From positions 1 to 64,000 of the forward strand of contig NZ_AJLT01000023.1 in assembly GCF_000258765.1 (NCBI RefSeq): a stretch of 64,000 bases of DNA. Reading direction: 5' to 3'. The notes beneath the pieces were generated by a model that was given only the letters and a program-made list of their open reading frames with translations, did not search any database and was not told where the DNA came from. Made by a program: the position numbers and the translations under genes. This DNA is from Gillisia marina (GTDB lineage: Bacteria; Bacteroidota; Bacteroidia; Flavobacteriales; Flavobacteriaceae). The stretch's first letter is position 1; every line of letters starts with the position of its first letter. Shown here in pieces: positions 9,655 through 20,206 of the stretch.

Positions 9655-12600
9655 TTATTCTTCTAATCTAATATCCAATCCTAATCCTTTCAATTCGTGC
9701 ATTAACACGTTGAAAGATTCAGGTAGTCCCGGCTCTGGCATAGGCTCTCCTTTTACGATTGCCTCGTAAGTTTTAGCTCTACCAATTACATCATCCGATT
9801 TTACGGTTAAGATCTCACGCAAAGTTGCAGAAGCTCCATAAGCCTCTAACGCCCAAACTTCCATCTCACCAAAACGTTGACCTCCAAATTGCGCTTTACC
9901 ACCTAATGGTTGTTGCGTAATAAGAGAGTATGGTCCTATAGAACGTGCGTGCATCTTATCATCAATCATATGTCCTAATTTCAACATATAAATAACACCT
10001 ACAGTTGCAGCTTGATCAAATCTATCTCCAGTTCCACCATCGTAAAGATGCGTATGTCCAAATCTTGGCACACCGGCTTCATCTGTTAATTCATTGATCT
10101 GATCTAATGTAGCACCGTCAAAAATTGGAGTAGCATATTTTCTACCTAATTTTTGTCCTGCCCATCCTAACACAGTCTCATAAATTTGACCAATGTTCAT
10201 ACGGGAAGGTACCCCAAGTGGGTTCAATACGATATCTACAGGAGTTCCATCTTCTAAGAAAGGCATATCTTCCTGACGAACGATACGTGCAACAATACCT
10301 TTGTTACCGTGACGTCCCGCCATCTTATCTCCAACCTTCAGTTTTCTCTTCTTAGCAACATAAATTTTTGCTAATTTTATAATTCCTGCAGGTAATTCAT
10401 CTCCAACAGAGATCGTGAATTTCTCTCTTCTTAAGTTTCCTTGAAGATCGTTTTCCTTAATCTTGTAGTTATGAAGAAGATCTGCTACTAATTTGTTTAA
10501 ATGATCATCTGTAGTCCACGTTCCTTGTGTAAGGTGCGTATAATCGTCTACAGAATTTAACATCTTTAGAGTGTATTTCTTACCTTTTGGCATTACTTCT
10601 TCCCCTAAATCGTTTATAACTCCTTGTGCAGTTTTACCTCCAACAATCGTAAACAATTTCTCGATCAATTCAGCTTTAAGAACATTGAATTTAGCATCAT
10701 AGTTTTTCTCTAATGCAGTAACGTCCTCTTTATCCTGAACTCTTTTACGCTTATCTTTTACAGCTCTTGCAAAAAGTTTCTTGTTAATTACAACCCCTCT
10801 TAATGATGGGTGCGCTTTTAACGAAGCATCTTTTACATCTCCCGCTTTATCACCAAAGATCGCACGTAATAATTTTTCTTCAGGAGTTGGATCACTTTCT
10901 CCTTTCGGAGTGATCTTTCCAATAAGAATATCACCGGGCTTCACTTCAGCTCCAATTCTAATCATACCGTTTTCATCCAAGTCCTTAGTGGCTTCTTCAG
11001 AAACGTTTGGAATATCATTAGTAAGCTCTTCGTTACCTAATTTGGTATCTCTAACTTCTAATGAATATTCATCTATATGAATAGAAGTAAATACATCTTC
11101 TCTTACAACTCTTTCAGAAATTACAATTGCATCCTCAAAGTTATATCCTTTCCAAGGCATGAAGGCAACCTTCATGTTTCTACCTAAAGCAAGTTCCCCA
11201 GCTTCTGTAGCATACCCTTGACAAAGTACTTGACCTTTAGTAACTCTATCACCAACATTTACAATTGGTCTTAGGTTAATAGAAGTACCTTGGTTTGTTT
11301 TTCTAAATTTGATAAGGTTGTAAGTTTTAGAATCACTTTCAAAACTCACCATTCTGTCATCTTCTGTACGATCGTACTTAATGGTAATTTTTTCAGCATC
11401 TACATACTCAACTTCCCCTTCTCCTTCAGCGTTGATCAATACACGAGAATCTGTAGCCACTTGTCTTTCCAGACCAGTACCAACAATAGGAGATTCCGCT
11501 CTTAATAAAGGAACCGCCTGACGCATCATGTTAGATCCCATCAATGCTCTGTTGGCATCATCATGTTCCAAGAATGGAATTAACGAAGCCGATATGGAAG
11601 ATATTTGGTTTGGTGCAACATCTATATAGTGGATCTCTTTTGGATCTACTACCGGGAAGTCACCTTCCATACGTGCAATAACCTTATCTGTATTTATAGT
11701 ACCATCATCTTTTAAAGGAATGTTGGCCTGTGCAATCTTTTTGTTCTCTTCTTCTTCAGCACTTAAATAAATAGGCTCATCAGAAAAATTGATTTTTGCG
11801 TTATCTACAGTTCTGTAAGGAGTTTCAATGAATCCCATACTGTTCACTTTTGCAAAAACAGAAAGTGAAGAGATCAATCCAATGTTTGGTCCCTCTGGAG
11901 TTTCAATAGGACAAAGTCTCCCGTAGTGTGTATAGTGAACATCACGTACCTCAAACCCTGCTCTTTCTCTTGAAAGTCCACCTGGTCCTAATGCAGATAA
12001 TCTACGCTTGTGGGTTATCTCTGCCAATGGATTCGTTTGATCCATAAACTGAGATAACTGGTTGGTTCCAAAGAAGGAATTAATTACAGAAGACAAGGTC
12101 TTAGCATTAATCAAATCTATAGGAGTAAACACTTCATTATCACGAACGTTCATACGCTCACGAATAGTTCGTGCCATACGTGCCAAACCAACACCAAATT
12201 GCTGAGAAAGCTGCTCTCCTACTGTTCTAACACGACGGTTAGATAAGTGATCGATATCATCTATCTCTGCTTTAGAGTTTATTAACTCTATTAAATATTT
12301 TACAATAGTGATAATATCTTCCTTGGTAAGCACTTGCTTATCCATTCCAATATCAAGACCAAGTTTTTTGTTCATTCTGTAACGACCCACTTCTCCTAAA
12401 GAGTAACGTTGGTCTGAAAAGAACAATTTATCTATAATTCCACGTGCAGTTTCCTCATCTGGCGGTTCTGCATTACGTAATTGACGGTAGATATGCTCAA
12501 CAGCTTCTTTTTCAGAGTTTGTTGGATCTTTTTGCAATGTATTATGAATAATTGCATAATCTCCAGTAGAGTTATCTTCCTTGTGAAGCAAAATAGTTTT

Positions 12601-13467
12601 ATTACCAGTCTCAAGGATTTCCTCGATATGATCTTTGTTCAATTCTGTATCACGGTCTAATACAATTTCATTTCGCTCAATAGATACCACTTCTCCAGTA
12701 TCTTCATCTACGAAATCTTCATACCATGTATTTAATACTCTTGCCGCTAATTTACGACCAAGATATTTTTTAAGTCCTGTTTTAGAAACTTTTACTTCCT
12801 CTGCAAGGTCAAAGATCTCAAGGATGTCCTTATCTCTTTCAAACCCAATTGCACGGAAAAGTGTAGTAACAGGTAATTTTTTCTTTCTATCGATATACGC
12901 GTACATTACGTTGTTGATATCGGTAGCAAATTCTATCCAAGATCCTTTAAAAGGAATTACTCGGGCAGAATATAATTTTGTTCCATTCGCATGGAAAGAC
13001 TGTCCAAAGAAAACACCAGGTGAACGGTGCAACTGAGAAACAACTACTCGCTCTGCTCCATTTATACAAAATGTTCCACTAGGAGTCATATAAGGGATAG
13101 TTCCCAAATACACATCCTGTACAATAGTTTCGAAATCTTCGTGTTCTGGATCTGTACAATATAATTTTAAACGAGCCTTTAACGGCACGCTATAAGTCAA
13201 ACCACGTTCTATACATTCCTGAATGGAATATCTTGGTGGATCCACAAAATAATCCAGGAATTCTAATACGAATTGATTGCGGGTATCTGTAATAGGAAAG
13301 TTTTCCAGGAAAGTGTTATAGAGACCTTCATCTCCTCTTTCTTCTGATTTTGTTTCTAATTGAAAGAAGTCCTGAAACGACTTAATTTGGACATCCAAAA
13401 AGTCTGGATAATCAGGCTTGTTCTTTACAGAAGAGAAATTCAATCTTTCAGTTTGCGTTGCTAACAT
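9655..13467 (-). CDS. rpoB: DNA-directed RNA polymerase subunit beta
   Basis: The intact 1270-residue beta subunit contains the usual landmarks: the rifampicin-region stretch [24 protein letters not shown]-like [20 protein letters not shown], and the C-terminal [24 protein letters not shown] segment. The ATG at 13467 is preferred over the TTG one codon upstream. The gene lies between rplL and rpoC in the conserved order. A strong hairpin in the rplL-rpoB gap may tune expression relative to the ribosomal proteins. Confidence 0.97.
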   Translation of the reverse strand: MLATQTERLNFSSVKNKPDYPDFLDVQIKSFQDFFQLETKSEERGDEGLYNTFLENFPITDTRNQFVLEFLDYFVDPPRYSIQECIERGLTYSVPLKARLKLYCTDPEHEDFETIVQDVYLGTIPYMTPSGTFCINGAERVVVSQLHRSPGVFFGQSFHANGTKLYSARVIPFKGSWIEFATDINNVMYAYIDRKKKLPVTTLFRAIGFERDKDILEIFDLAEEVKVSKTGLKKYLGRKLAARVLNTWYEDFVDEDTGEVVSIERNEIVLDRDTELNKDHIEEILETGNKTILLHKEDNSTGDYAIIHNTLQKDPTNSEKEAVEHIYRQLRNAEPPDEETARGIIDKLFFSDQRYSLGEVGRYRMNKKLGLDIGMDKQVLTKEDIITIVKYLIELINSKAEIDDIDHLSNRRVRTVGEQLSQQFGVGLARMARTIRERMNVRDNEVFTPIDLINAKTLSSVINSFFGTNQLSQFMDQTNPLAEITHKRRLSALGPGGLSRERAGFEVRDVHYTHYGRLCPIETPEGPNIGLISSLSVFAKVNSMGFIETPYRTVDNAKINFSDEPIYLSAEEEENKKIAQANIPLKDDGTINTDKVIARMEGDFPVVDPKEIHYIDVAPNQISSISASLIPFLEHDDANRALMGSNMMRQAVPLLRAESPIVGTGLERQVATDSRVLINAEGEGEVEYVDAEKITIKYDRTEDDRMVSFESDSKTYNLIKFRKTNQGTSINLRPIVNVGDRVTKGQVLCQGYATEAGELALGRNMKVAFMPWKGYNFEDAIVISERVVREDVFTSIHIDEYSLEVRDTKLGNEELTNDIPNVSEEATKDLDENGMIRIGAEVKPGDILIGKITPKGESDPTPEEKLLRAIFGDKAGDVKDASLKAHPSLRGVVINKKLFARAVKDKRKRVQDKEDVTALEKNYDAKFNVLKAELIEKLFTIVGGKTAQGVINDLGEEVMPKGKKYTLKMLNSVDDYTHLTQGTWTTDDHLNKLVADLLHNYKIKENDLQGNLRREKFTISVGDELPAGIIKLAKIYVAKKRKLKVGDKMAGRHGNKGIVARIVRQEDMPFLEDGTPVDIVLNPLGVPSRMNIGQIYETVLGWAGQKLGRKYATPIFDGATLDQINELTDEAGVPRFGHTHLYDGGTGDRFDQAATVGVIYMLKLGHMIDDKMHARSIGPYSLITQQPLGGKAQFGGQRFGEMEVWALEAYGASATLREILTVKSDDVIGRAKTYEAIVKGEPMPEPGLPESFNVLMHELKGLGLDIRLEE

Positions 13468-13537
13468 CAATGGACGGAATTATAATTTATATAAAATATG
13501 GGTGCGTTATAAGGCGTAAGCTTCATATACGCAAAAG

Positions 13538-13575
13538 GGTTTAGACCTTCGGGAGCTAGTCCCGAGGTCTAAACC
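13538..13575 (-). terminator. Hairpin in the rplL-rpoB gap, possible attenuator
   Basis: GGTTTAGACC (13538-13547) pairs with GGTCTAAACC (13566-13575), extended by an inner TCGGGA/TCCCGA pairing. No long T run follows on the minus strand. This is where many bacteria carry an attenuator or RNase site between L10-L12 and beta. The function here is inferred. Confidence 0.55.
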
Positions 13576-13598
13576 TAAATATATTGCTTGTGCTAAGC

Positions 13599-13973
13599 TT
13601 ATTTAAGCTCAACCTCGGCTCCTGCTTCTTCTAATTGTGCTTTTAATGCTTCAGCTTCATCTTTAGAAACTCCTTCTTTTACTGGTTTTGGAGCTTCATC
13701 AACTAATCCCTTAGCTTCTTTAAGTCCTAATCCTGTAAGTTCTTTAACCAATTTAACTACTGCTAATTTAGATCCACCTGCAGCTTTAAGAATTACATCG
13801 AATTCTGTTTGCTCATCGGCAGCATCATCACCACCACCAGCTGGACCAGCCATAGCTACAGCAGCAGCTGCAGGCTCGATACCATATTCATCTTTTAATA
13901 TAGTAGCTAACTCATTTACTTCTTTTACCGAAAGGTTAACTAATTGTTCTGCGAAATCTTTTAAATCTGCCAT
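13599..13973 (-). CDS. rplL: 50S ribosomal protein L7/L12
   Basis: The 124-residue stalk protein has an N-terminal dimerisation segment, an alanine/glycine hinge ([14 protein letters not shown]) and the C-terminal factor-binding domain [20 protein letters not shown]. It recruits translation factors as multimers bound to L10. It lies directly downstream of rplJ, 56 bases away. Confidence 0.97.
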   Translation of the reverse strand: MADLKDFAEQLVNLSVKEVNELATILKDEYGIEPAAAAVAMAGPAGGGDDAADEQTEFDVILKAAGGSKLAVVKLVKELTGLGLKEAKGLVDEAPKPVKEGVSKDEAEALKAQLEEAGAEVELK

Positions 13974-14029
13974 TTTCTATCGTTTTAAAATGTTCTTTGT
14001 GTATAAATAATTATTAATAGTGCGCGTAT

Positions 14030-14554
14030 TTATTTCTCTTCTTTTTCAGAAAGAGTTTTAAGAATTCCGGCTAATTTACCACCACTTGATTTTAATGCTG
14101 AAATAACATTCTTAGCAGGTGATTGTAACAATCCGATAATCTCTCCAATAACTTCTTCTTTAGACTTGATATTAACCAATGTCTCTAGATAGTCGTCACC
14201 AACATAAATAGCTTCTTCTATAAAAGCTCCTTTAAGTAAAGGTGTTTGAGATTTTTTTCTGAATTCTTTAATTACTTTCGCCGGAGCATTTCCAGTATCT
14301 GAAAGCATAATAGAGGTGTTCCCTTTTAAAACTGAAGGAAGTTCTCCGAATTCTTTATCGGAAGCTTCCATAGCTTTAGCAAGCAACGTATTTTTAACTA
14401 CTGCAAGTTGTACGTTTGCTTTGTAACAAGCACGACGTAAATTTGAAGTACTCAAGGCGTTTAAACCTGAGATATCTGCAAGGTAAATAATAGAATTATT
14501 TGATAACTGCGCAGTTAAATCTTCAATTACTAATGATTTTTCTTCTCTTGTCAT
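14030..14554 (-). CDS. rplJ: 50S ribosomal protein L10
   Basis: This 174-residue protein anchors L7/L12 dimers to the large subunit. It has the typical L10 start MTREEKSLVIEDLTAQL, the VVKNTLLAKA region and a C-terminal helix rich in alanine and lysine that binds L7/L12. It sits 11 bases after rplA. In many bacteria L10 with L12 represses its own message, but no leader evidence is visible here. Confidence 0.97.
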   Translation of the reverse strand: MTREEKSLVIEDLTAQLSNNSIIYLADISGLNALSTSNLRRACYKANVQLAVVKNTLLAKAMEASDKEFGELPSVLKGNTSIMLSDTGNAPAKVIKEFRKKSQTPLLKGAFIEEAIYVGDDYLETLVNIKSKEEVIGEIIGLLQSPAKNVISALKSSGGKLAGILKTLSEKEEK

Positions 14555-14565
14555 AATCTATAATA

Positions 14566-15264
14566 TTATTGCTCAGTGAACCTTTTAGTATCAATCTCAA
14601 CACTTGGGCTCATTGTAGAAGAAAGGTATATACTCTTAATATATACTCCCTTTGCAGCCACTGGTTTCAACTTAACCAACGTAGTTAATAATTCTCTTGC
14701 GTTTCCAGCAATTTTATCTGCATCAAAAGATGCTTTTCCAATACCTGCGTGTACAATACCGAATTTATCAACTTTAAAGTCGATTTTACCAGCTTTAACA
14801 TCTGAAACTGCTTTCGCAACATCCATTGTTACTGTACCCGTTTTTGGGTTAGGCATTAATCCTCTTGGTCCTAAAACTCTACCTAAAGGCCCTAATTTCC
14901 CCATTACACTTGGCATGGTGATAATTACATCTACATCGGTCCAACCACCTTTGATCTTATCAAGGTACTCATCTAAACCAACGTAATCTGCACCGGCTTC
15001 TTTAGCTTCAGCTTCCTTATCTGGAGTTACTAATGCTAATACCTTTACGTCTTTACCTGTACCATGAGGAAGAGTTACAACTCCTCTCACCATTTGATTT
15101 GCTTTACGTGGATCTACGTTCAAACGAACCGCTAAATCTACTGAAGGATCAAAATTTGCGTTGGTAATTTCTTTTATCAAAACTGAAGCTTCTGCAACCG
15201 AATACTGTTTCCCGTTTTCGATTTTAGATTGAGCTTCTTTTTGCTTTTTAGTTACTTTTGCCAT
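14566..15264 (-). CDS. rplA: 50S ribosomal protein L1
   Basis: The 232-residue L1 protein forms the ribosomal stalk at the E site. The signature [19 protein letters not shown] is present, and the length matches bacterial L1. It follows rplK by 19 bases. L1 commonly represses the L11-L1 operon by binding an rRNA-like site, which I could not confirm here. Confidence 0.97.
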   Translation of the reverse strand: MAKVTKKQKEAQSKIENGKQYSVAEASVLIKEITNANFDPSVDLAVRLNVDPRKANQMVRGVVTLPHGTGKDVKVLALVTPDKEAEAKEAGADYVGLDEYLDKIKGGWTDVDVIITMPSVMGKLGPLGRVLGPRGLMPNPKTGTVTMDVAKAVSDVKAGKIDFKVDKFGIVHAGIGKASFDADKIAGNARELLTTLVKLKPVAAKGVYIKSIYLSSTMSPSVEIDTKRFTEQ

Positions 15265-15283
15265 TTTTAATATCTATTTTGGA

Positions 15284-15721
15284 TTAAAACGGCGCTTGCC
15301 CTTTTACAGTTACACCCATAGAACGAGCAGTTCCAGCAATCATCTTCATAGCCGATTCGATTTTAAATGCATTTAAATCTTGCATTTTATCTTCAGCAAT
15401 TGCTCTTACTTGATCCCAAGTTACACTAGCAATTTTCTTGCGATTAGGTTCACCCGATCCTTTTTTTGATTTTGCTGCTTCTAATATCTGCACAGCAGCT
15501 GGTGGAGTTTTAATTACAAAATCGAAAGACTTATCTTTAAATACTGTAATAACAACAGGTAATACTTTACCTTGTTTATCTTGAGTTCTAGCATTAAATT
15601 GCTTACAAAACTCCATGATATTAACTCCGGCAGCACCTAAAGCAGGTCCAACTGGTGGTGATGGGTTAGCAGCACCTCCGCGAACTTGTAGCTTAACAAC
15701 TTTACTTATTTCTTTTGCCAT
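15284..15721 (-). CDS. rplK: 50S ribosomal protein L11
   Basis: The 145-residue L11 contains the N-terminal proline-rich thiostrepton-binding region ([21 protein letters not shown]) and the C-terminal rRNA-binding domain ending RSMGVTVKG. It follows nusG by about 74 bases in the conserved order secE-nusG-rplK-rplA. Confidence 0.97.
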   Translation of the reverse strand: MAKEISKVVKLQVRGGAANPSPPVGPALGAAGVNIMEFCKQFNARTQDKQGKVLPVVITVFKDKSFDFVIKTPPAAVQILEAAKSKKGSGEPNRKKIASVTWDQVRAIAEDKMQDLNAFKIESAMKMIAGTARSMGVTVKGQAPF

Positions 15722-15795
15722 TATTATTGTTTTTAGATGATAGTTTTAGAGTGGAAGCTTTAAAAACTATCAAAAATATATGTAACAGTAATTCT

Positions 15796-16347
15796 TTATA
15801 CCTTTTCTACTTGCATATAGCTTAATTCCAATGGTGTTTTTCTTCCGAAAATCTTTACCATTACCTCAAGCTTACGCTTCTCTTCATTAATCTTCTCTAC
15901 AGTTCCATTGAAACCATTGAAAGGACCATCTATTACTTTTATAGTTTCGCCAATAGTAAATGGTATCGCAACATTATCTGCTTTTACAGATAATTCATCT
16001 ACTTTACCTAACATTCTATTCACTTCAGCTCTTCTTAATGGCACAGGATCTCCTCCTTTTGTTTCACCAAGAAAACCTATAACTCCATTAATTGTTTTTA
16101 TGATATGAGGAATCTCACCTCCAAGATTGGCTAATACCATTATATATCCCGGAAAGTAAACACGTTCTTTAGAAATTTTCTTACCATTTCTAATTTGAAT
16201 CACTTTCTCTGTAGGAACAAGTACTTCCCCAATAAAATCTTCTAAACCGTGATGAGAAATCTCTCTCTCAATATATTCTTTAACCTTATTTTCTTGACCA
16301 CTTACGGCGCGAACCACGTACCATTTTTTATCCTTAACTTCTGCCAT
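15796..16347 (-). CDS. nusG: Transcription termination/antitermination protein NusG
   Basis: The 183-residue protein has an N-terminal NGN domain (KWYVVRAVSGQENKVKEYI, VYFPGYIMV) and a C-terminal KOW domain (GETIKVIDGPFNGFNGTVE). It binds RNA polymerase and links it to ribosomes or Rho. It begins 11 bases after secE. Confidence 0.97.
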   Translation of the reverse strand: MAEVKDKKWYVVRAVSGQENKVKEYIEREISHHGLEDFIGEVLVPTEKVIQIRNGKKISKERVYFPGYIMVLANLGGEIPHIIKTINGVIGFLGETKGGDPVPLRRAEVNRMLGKVDELSVKADNVAIPFTIGETIKVIDGPFNGFNGTVEKINEEKRKLEVMVKIFGRKTPLELSYMQVEKV

Positions 16348-16358
16348 AGCCTTAAAAT

Positions 16359-16556
16359 TTAAGATTTAATCCATTCAAAATATTGTTCAATAGCCGAACT
16401 AAATACGGTATCTACACCCCAAATAGCTAGTGAAAAAATGATTGAAAAAACAGCTACAACTACTGTTAATCTTTGAGCTTCTGCCCAAGTAGGCCATGTA
16501 ACGTGATTTCTCAATTCGTTATAAGACTCTGAAATATAATTGACGATTCCTGCCAT
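16359..16556 (-). CDS. secE: Preprotein translocase subunit SecE
   Basis: This 65-residue single-span protein is the essential gamma subunit of the SecYEG channel. It has the amphipathic segment YNELRNHVTWPTWAEAQRL followed by one transmembrane helix (VVVAVFSIIFSLAIWGVDTVF). The short form is typical of Bacteroidota. It lies between tRNA-Trp and nusG. Confidence 0.95.
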   Translation of the reverse strand: MAGIVNYISESYNELRNHVTWPTWAEAQRLTVVVAVFSIIFSLAIWGVDTVFSSAIEQYFEWIKS

Positions 16557-16669
16557 GGTTTTATCTATTTACACGAATTCTAATTTTAGCTTCAAACAAA
16601 CTATAGTTACAATCCTGTGATTTTATATTTTAAAAAACAGTACCCAAACCGGGACTCTTAATTAACAAG

Positions 16670-16742
16670 CACGGGTTGAGAGACTCGAACTCACGACACC
16701 TGGTTTTGGAGACCAGTGCTCTACCAACTGAGCTAAACCCGT
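16670..16742 (-). tRNA. tRNA-Trp (anticodon CCA)
   Basis: The minus strand gives a full cloverleaf with acceptor ACGGGTT/AACCCGT, anticodon loop CTCCAAA and discriminator G. It lies between tuf and secE, the usual position in flavobacteria. Confidence 0.96.
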
Positions 16743-16801
16743 AAATATAAGTTTAGGTATCCCACAAAAAAGCAGGATACCTATAAACTTATGATTTATG
16801 C

Positions 16802-17989
16802 TTAGTCCAAAATTTCAGTAACCTGACCAGCTCCAACTGTTCTACCACCTTCACGAATTGCAAAACGCAAACCTACGTTCATCGCGATAGTTTGCAACAA
16901 CTCAACATGAATAGTTAAGTTATCTCCAGGCATAACCATTTCTACACCTTCTGGCAAGCTAATAGTTCCTGTAACATCAGTAGTACGTACGTAAAACTGA
17001 GGACGGTAGTTATTATGGAATGGAGTGTGACGTCCACCTTCTTCTTTTTTCAAGATATAAACCTCTGCTTTAAACTTAGCGTGAGGAGTTACAGATCCTG
17101 GCTTAACGATTACCATTCCTCTAGAGATCATTGATTTTTCAATACCTCTTAAAAGAATACCTGCGTTATCTCCAGCTTCACCTCTGTTAAGGATTTGACG
17201 GAACATTTCAATACCAGTAATAGTAGATGTCAATTTTTGAGCACCCATACCGATAATCTCTACTGGATCTCCAGTATTAGCGATTCCAGTTTCAATTCTA
17301 CCAGTTGCAACAGTACCACGACCAGTAATAGAGAATACATCTTCGATTGGCATAAGGAAAGGCTTATCTACATCACGTGCAGGAAGTTCGATCCATGAAT
17401 CTACAGCTTCCATTAATTCTAGAACTGTATTTACCCATTTTTCTTCACCGTTAAGCGCTCCTAAAGCAGAACCAGCTATAACAGGTCCATTATCTCCATC
17501 ATATTCGTAGAAAGAAAGTAAATCTCTTACTTCCATTTCAACTAATTCTAATAATTCTTCATCATCAACCATATCCACTTTATTCATGAATACAACGATT
17601 CTAGGAATACCAACCTGGCGTCCTAAAAGGATGTGCTCACGAGTTTGTGGCATTGGTCCATCTGTAGCCGCAACTACCAAGATAGCACCGTCCATTTGAG
17701 CAGCACCAGTAACCATGTTCTTCACATAATCGGCGTGACCAGGACAATCTACGTGTGCGTAGTGACGCTCTTTAGTAGAATACTCTACGTGTGAAGAGTT
17801 AATTGTAATACCTCTTTCCTTTTCTTCTGGAGCGTTGTCAATCTGATCAAAAGACATAGCTGCTGAAAATCCAGCGTCAGCCATTACTTTAGTAATCGCT
17901 GCAGTTAAGGTAGTTTTTCCGTGATCTACGTGTCCTATCGTACCTATGTTTAAGTGCGGTTTGGAACGATCAAAAGTTTCCTTTGCCAT
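16802..17989 (-). CDS. tuf: Elongation factor Tu
   Basis: The 395-residue GTPase delivers aminoacyl-tRNA to the ribosome. Motifs [10 protein letters not shown] (G1), DCPGHADYV (G3) and NKVDMVDD (G4) are present, followed by the two beta-barrel domains. The gene follows a tRNA-Thr/Tyr/Gly/Thr cluster as in the classical tufB operon. A single copy is visible here. Confidence 0.98.
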   Translation of the reverse strand: MAKETFDRSKPHLNIGTIGHVDHGKTTLTAAITKVMADAGFSAAMSFDQIDNAPEEKERGITINSSHVEYSTKERHYAHVDCPGHADYVKNMVTGAAQMDGAILVVAATDGPMPQTREHILLGRQVGIPRIVVFMNKVDMVDDEELLELVEMEVRDLLSFYEYDGDNGPVIAGSALGALNGEEKWVNTVLELMEAVDSWIELPARDVDKPFLMPIEDVFSITGRGTVATGRIETGIANTGDPVEIIGMGAQKLTSTITGIEMFRQILNRGEAGDNAGILLRGIEKSMISRGMVIVKPGSVTPHAKFKAEVYILKKEEGGRHTPFHNNYRPQFYVRTTDVTGTISLPEGVEMVMPGDNLTIHVELLQTIAMNVGLRFAIREGGRTVGAGQVTEILD

Positions 17990-18048
17990 AATTAATGATT
18001 ATTTATTCTTAGTTATATATTAGTGTTCAATTTTATACAAAATATAAG

Positions 18049-18120
18049 AGCCAACGACGAGAATTGAACTCGTGACCTCTTCCTTACCAAGGAAACGCTC
18101 TACCCCTGAGCTACGTCGGC
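18049..18120 (-). tRNA. tRNA-Thr (anticodon GGT)
   Basis: Minus-strand cloverleaf with acceptor GCCGACG/CGTTGGC and anticodon loop TTGGTAA. It is the tRNA nearest to tuf. Confidence 0.95.
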
Positions 18121-18129
18121 AAAAAAGGC

Positions 18130-18160
18130 TATCTCCCACAAGCCACGCCTGTTGGAGATA
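18130..18160 (-). terminator. Hairpin with T run inside the tRNA-tuf operon
   Basis: On the minus strand TATCTCC (18154-18160) pairs with GGAGATA (18130-18136), followed after four bases by TTTTTT, directly before tRNA-Thr(GGT). It resembles an intrinsic terminator and may act as an attenuator or processing signal between tRNA-Gly and tRNA-Thr/tuf. Confidence 0.5.
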
Positions 18161-18232
18161 AAGAACAGTTCTAAAACCGTTGTTGTCCTTAGAGCTAGAA
18201 GTCATGCAACTGCCCGACTACTTTTTCTTAGA

Positions 18233-18304
18233 GCGAAAGACCGGGTTCGAACCGGCGACATTCAGCTTGGAAGGCTGACGCTCTACCAACTGAGCTACTT
18301 TCGC
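18233..18304 (-). tRNA. tRNA-Gly (anticodon TCC)
   Basis: Minus-strand cloverleaf with acceptor GCGAAAG/CTTTCGC and anticodon loop CTTCCAA. It lies between tRNA-Tyr and tRNA-Thr(GGT). Confidence 0.95.
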
Positions 18305-18361
18305 AAAATCGAAACATCAAAATTGACATTTCTGTTGGATACATCACAATAAAGTGATTTG

Positions 18362-18443
<82 letters not shown>

Positions 18444-18794
18444 AATATTACCTTTCCAAAATTTCACAGAACCATTGAAATCTACACTTAAATGGCTTGC
18501 TTTTTTGAAGGTGCAAATTTAACGATATTTACTCCTTAAATCAAAACATTTATGGGAATTTTCTAAAATAAAATAAAGCTTATGCTCTATTAGACCCAGA
18601 ATAAAATATTTACCCCTGAAAATAAAGCTCTACAAACCTGCAAATCTTCATTTCTTACTGTGATTTCAATTTTTCAAAGAGCCGATGGAGGGACTCCCTT
18701 CGACTACGTTCAGGATAAACTTCTTGCCCCAATTAACTTTTTATCTTTTTCAAAACTCAGTTAATCTCCTGATATAATTTTTCAACTTAAAAAG
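18444..18794. other. 351-base gap inside the tRNA cluster with a tRNA-Thr 3' fragment
   Basis: No gene is visible. At 18676-18696 there is a copy of the 3' end of tRNA-Thr plus its flank, identical over 21 bases to 18791-18811. It is fused directly to a degenerate CTTCGACTACGTTCAGGAT repeat. The rest is AT-rich and shows nothing I recognise. Confidence 0.6.
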
Positions 18795-18868
18795 AGCCGA
18801 TGGAGGGACTCGAACCCACGACCTGCTGATTACAAATCAGCTGCTCTAGCCAGCTGAGCTACATCGGC
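18795..18868 (-). tRNA. tRNA-Thr (anticodon TGT), second copy
   Basis: Identical to the tRNA at 11-84, with anticodon TGT. It is the first gene of the tRNA-Thr/Tyr/Gly/Thr-tuf transcript. Confidence 0.96.
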
Positions 18869-18889
18869 ATTTCTATACTTTTTCAGCAT

Positions 18890-18918
18890 AAAAAAGTCCG
18901 CTATTTCTAACGGACTGC
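18890..18918 (-). terminator. Intrinsic terminator of hpf
   Basis: On the minus strand AGTCCGTTAGAAATAGCGGACT forms a hairpin followed by TTTTTT, about 50 bases after the hpf stop. Confidence 0.8.
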
Positions 18919-18925
18919 AAATGTA
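18918..18925 (-). promoter_or_regulatory. Putative -7 box (TACATTTG) for the tRNA-tuf operon
   Basis: TACATTTG on the minus strand matches TAnnTTTG, and a TTTTTG lies 18 bases upstream. It sits immediately before the hpf terminator stem, so a transcript from it would begin with that hairpin. That leaves some doubt about its use. Confidence 0.5.
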
Positions 18926-18968
18926 TACATTTTATTTATTTCACAAAAAGAATTTGAGAAAAAATTTA

Positions 18969-19271
18969 TTAAACGTGAGCACTCATTTTTTCTTTCTTTT
19001 TTAATAGTTGACGTTGCAATGCGCTAACCGATTCATCTACACACTCTTCAAATTTTTTACATCTCTTTTTCACCATTATATCTCCACCCGGAATGCTTAA
19101 CAAAATTTCAGTGATTTTATTTTCTTTTTCGCTTGTCTTTTGAACTTTTAAAAACACATCGGCATAAATAATTTTATCGTAGAAGTGTTCCAATTTATCT
19201 AATCTGTTTTGAATGAAATCGATTAATTTCTGATCTGCATTAAAGTTTACTGATTGCACATTTACTTTCAT
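18969..19271 (-). CDS. hpf: Ribosome hibernation promoting factor, HPF/RaiA family (short form)
   Basis: The 100-residue protein has the S30AE/HPF domain (MKVNVQSVNFNADQKLIDFI, LSIPGGDIMVKKRCKKFEEC) without the long C-terminal dimerisation domain. Proteins of this family bind the 30S decoding region in stationary phase and inhibit translation. It follows xerC by 37 bases and ends at a hairpin terminator. Confidence 0.92.
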   Translation of the reverse strand: MKVNVQSVNFNADQKLIDFIQNRLDKLEHFYDKIIYADVFLKVQKTSEKENKITEILLSIPGGDIMVKKRCKKFEECVDESVSALQRQLLKKKEKMSAHV

Positions 19272-19308
19272 CTCCTATAAAATTTAATTAAACAATAATT
19301 TTTGATAA

Positions 19309-20196
19309 TCAGTCCTTGTTTTCGCGGGGATGAGAACCCCTATACACTTTACTTAACTCTGCGATGTTGCTATGTGTATAGACTTGTGTTGACGCTAAAC
19401 TGGAATGACCTAACAACTCTTTAACAGAGTTTAAATTTGCACCATGACTCAACAAATGGGTAGCAAAGGAATGCCTTAATATGTGTGGACTCTTTTTCAC
19501 CTTGTTGGATGCTTCACTAAAGTAATTATTTATAATCCTATAAACAAGAGTTTCATATATTTTATCGCCTTTTTCTGTTAGAAATAATTCAGCTCTACCT
19601 TCGGTAACAACAGCCTTCCTGAAACCTAGATATTTATTAAGATGCCTGATTAGTTCAGGTAATAATGGAATATACCGCTCCTTGTTTCTTTTACCTAAAA
19701 CCTTGATTAATCCATTATCAAGATCTAAATCTTGTAACTTTAATCCTACAAGTTCTGAACGACGAACGCCAGTAGCATAAAACATTGTAACAATTGTAAT
19801 ATCCCGAGAGGTTTTAAAAGTATCCGGCTCGATAGCCGAGATCACATCTGTAATTTCTTCTTCAGAAAAAGGAATTTGCACACTTTTCTTAGTCTTAAGC
19901 GCCTTGTGACTAGCCAATGGTGTGGCAACCAGCTGATTTGTTTTTACCAAATATTTATAAAATGATTTCAACGAAGCCACTTTCCGATTTACACTTCTAT
20001 TAGCAACCCCTGAATTCACTAGATTTACAATCCAATTTCTAATTTGAGGATAGTTAACAAGAATTAAATCTTCGTGATCGAATTCTTCGACAATGAACTC
20101 TTTAAATGATTTCAGGTCTGCCTCATAGGCCTTCACCGTATGCGGGGAATATTTTTTCTCTAATTGAAGATATTCTAAGAAGTGAGATATAGGCAT
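19309..20196 (-). CDS. xerC: Tyrosine recombinase XerC
   Basis: The 295-residue site-specific recombinase resolves chromosome dimers at dif, normally with XerD. It has an N-terminal core-binding domain (HTVKAYEADLKSFKEFI) and the catalytic domain with YATGVRRSELVGL (Arg), ILRHSFATHLLSHGA (His/Arg), LGHSSL (His) and the nucleophile in TQVYTH. The position between rpsU and hpf is typical of flavobacteria and argues for the housekeeping recombinase rather than a phage integrase. Confidence 0.9.
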   Translation of the reverse strand: MPISHFLEYLQLEKKYSPHTVKAYEADLKSFKEFIVEEFDHEDLILVNYPQIRNWIVNLVNSGVANRSVNRKVASLKSFYKYLVKTNQLVATPLASHKALKTKKSVQIPFSEEEITDVISAIEPDTFKTSRDITIVTMFYATGVRRSELVGLKLQDLDLDNGLIKVLGKRNKERYIPLLPELIRHLNKYLGFRKAVVTEGRAELFLTEKGDKIYETLVYRIINNYFSEASNKVKKSPHILRHSFATHLLSHGANLNSVKELLGHSSLASTQVYTHSNIAELSKVYRGSHPRENKD

Positions 20197-20206
20197 AAAA
20201 AAAACT

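Noticed and set aside
18676-18696. A third tRNA-Thr
   Set aside because: Only the last part of the tRNA is present; the D-arm and anticodon are missing.
19309-20196. Phage or island integrase next to tRNAs
   Set aside because: The gene sits between rpsU and hpf in a conserved housekeeping order and no other mobile genes occur nearby.
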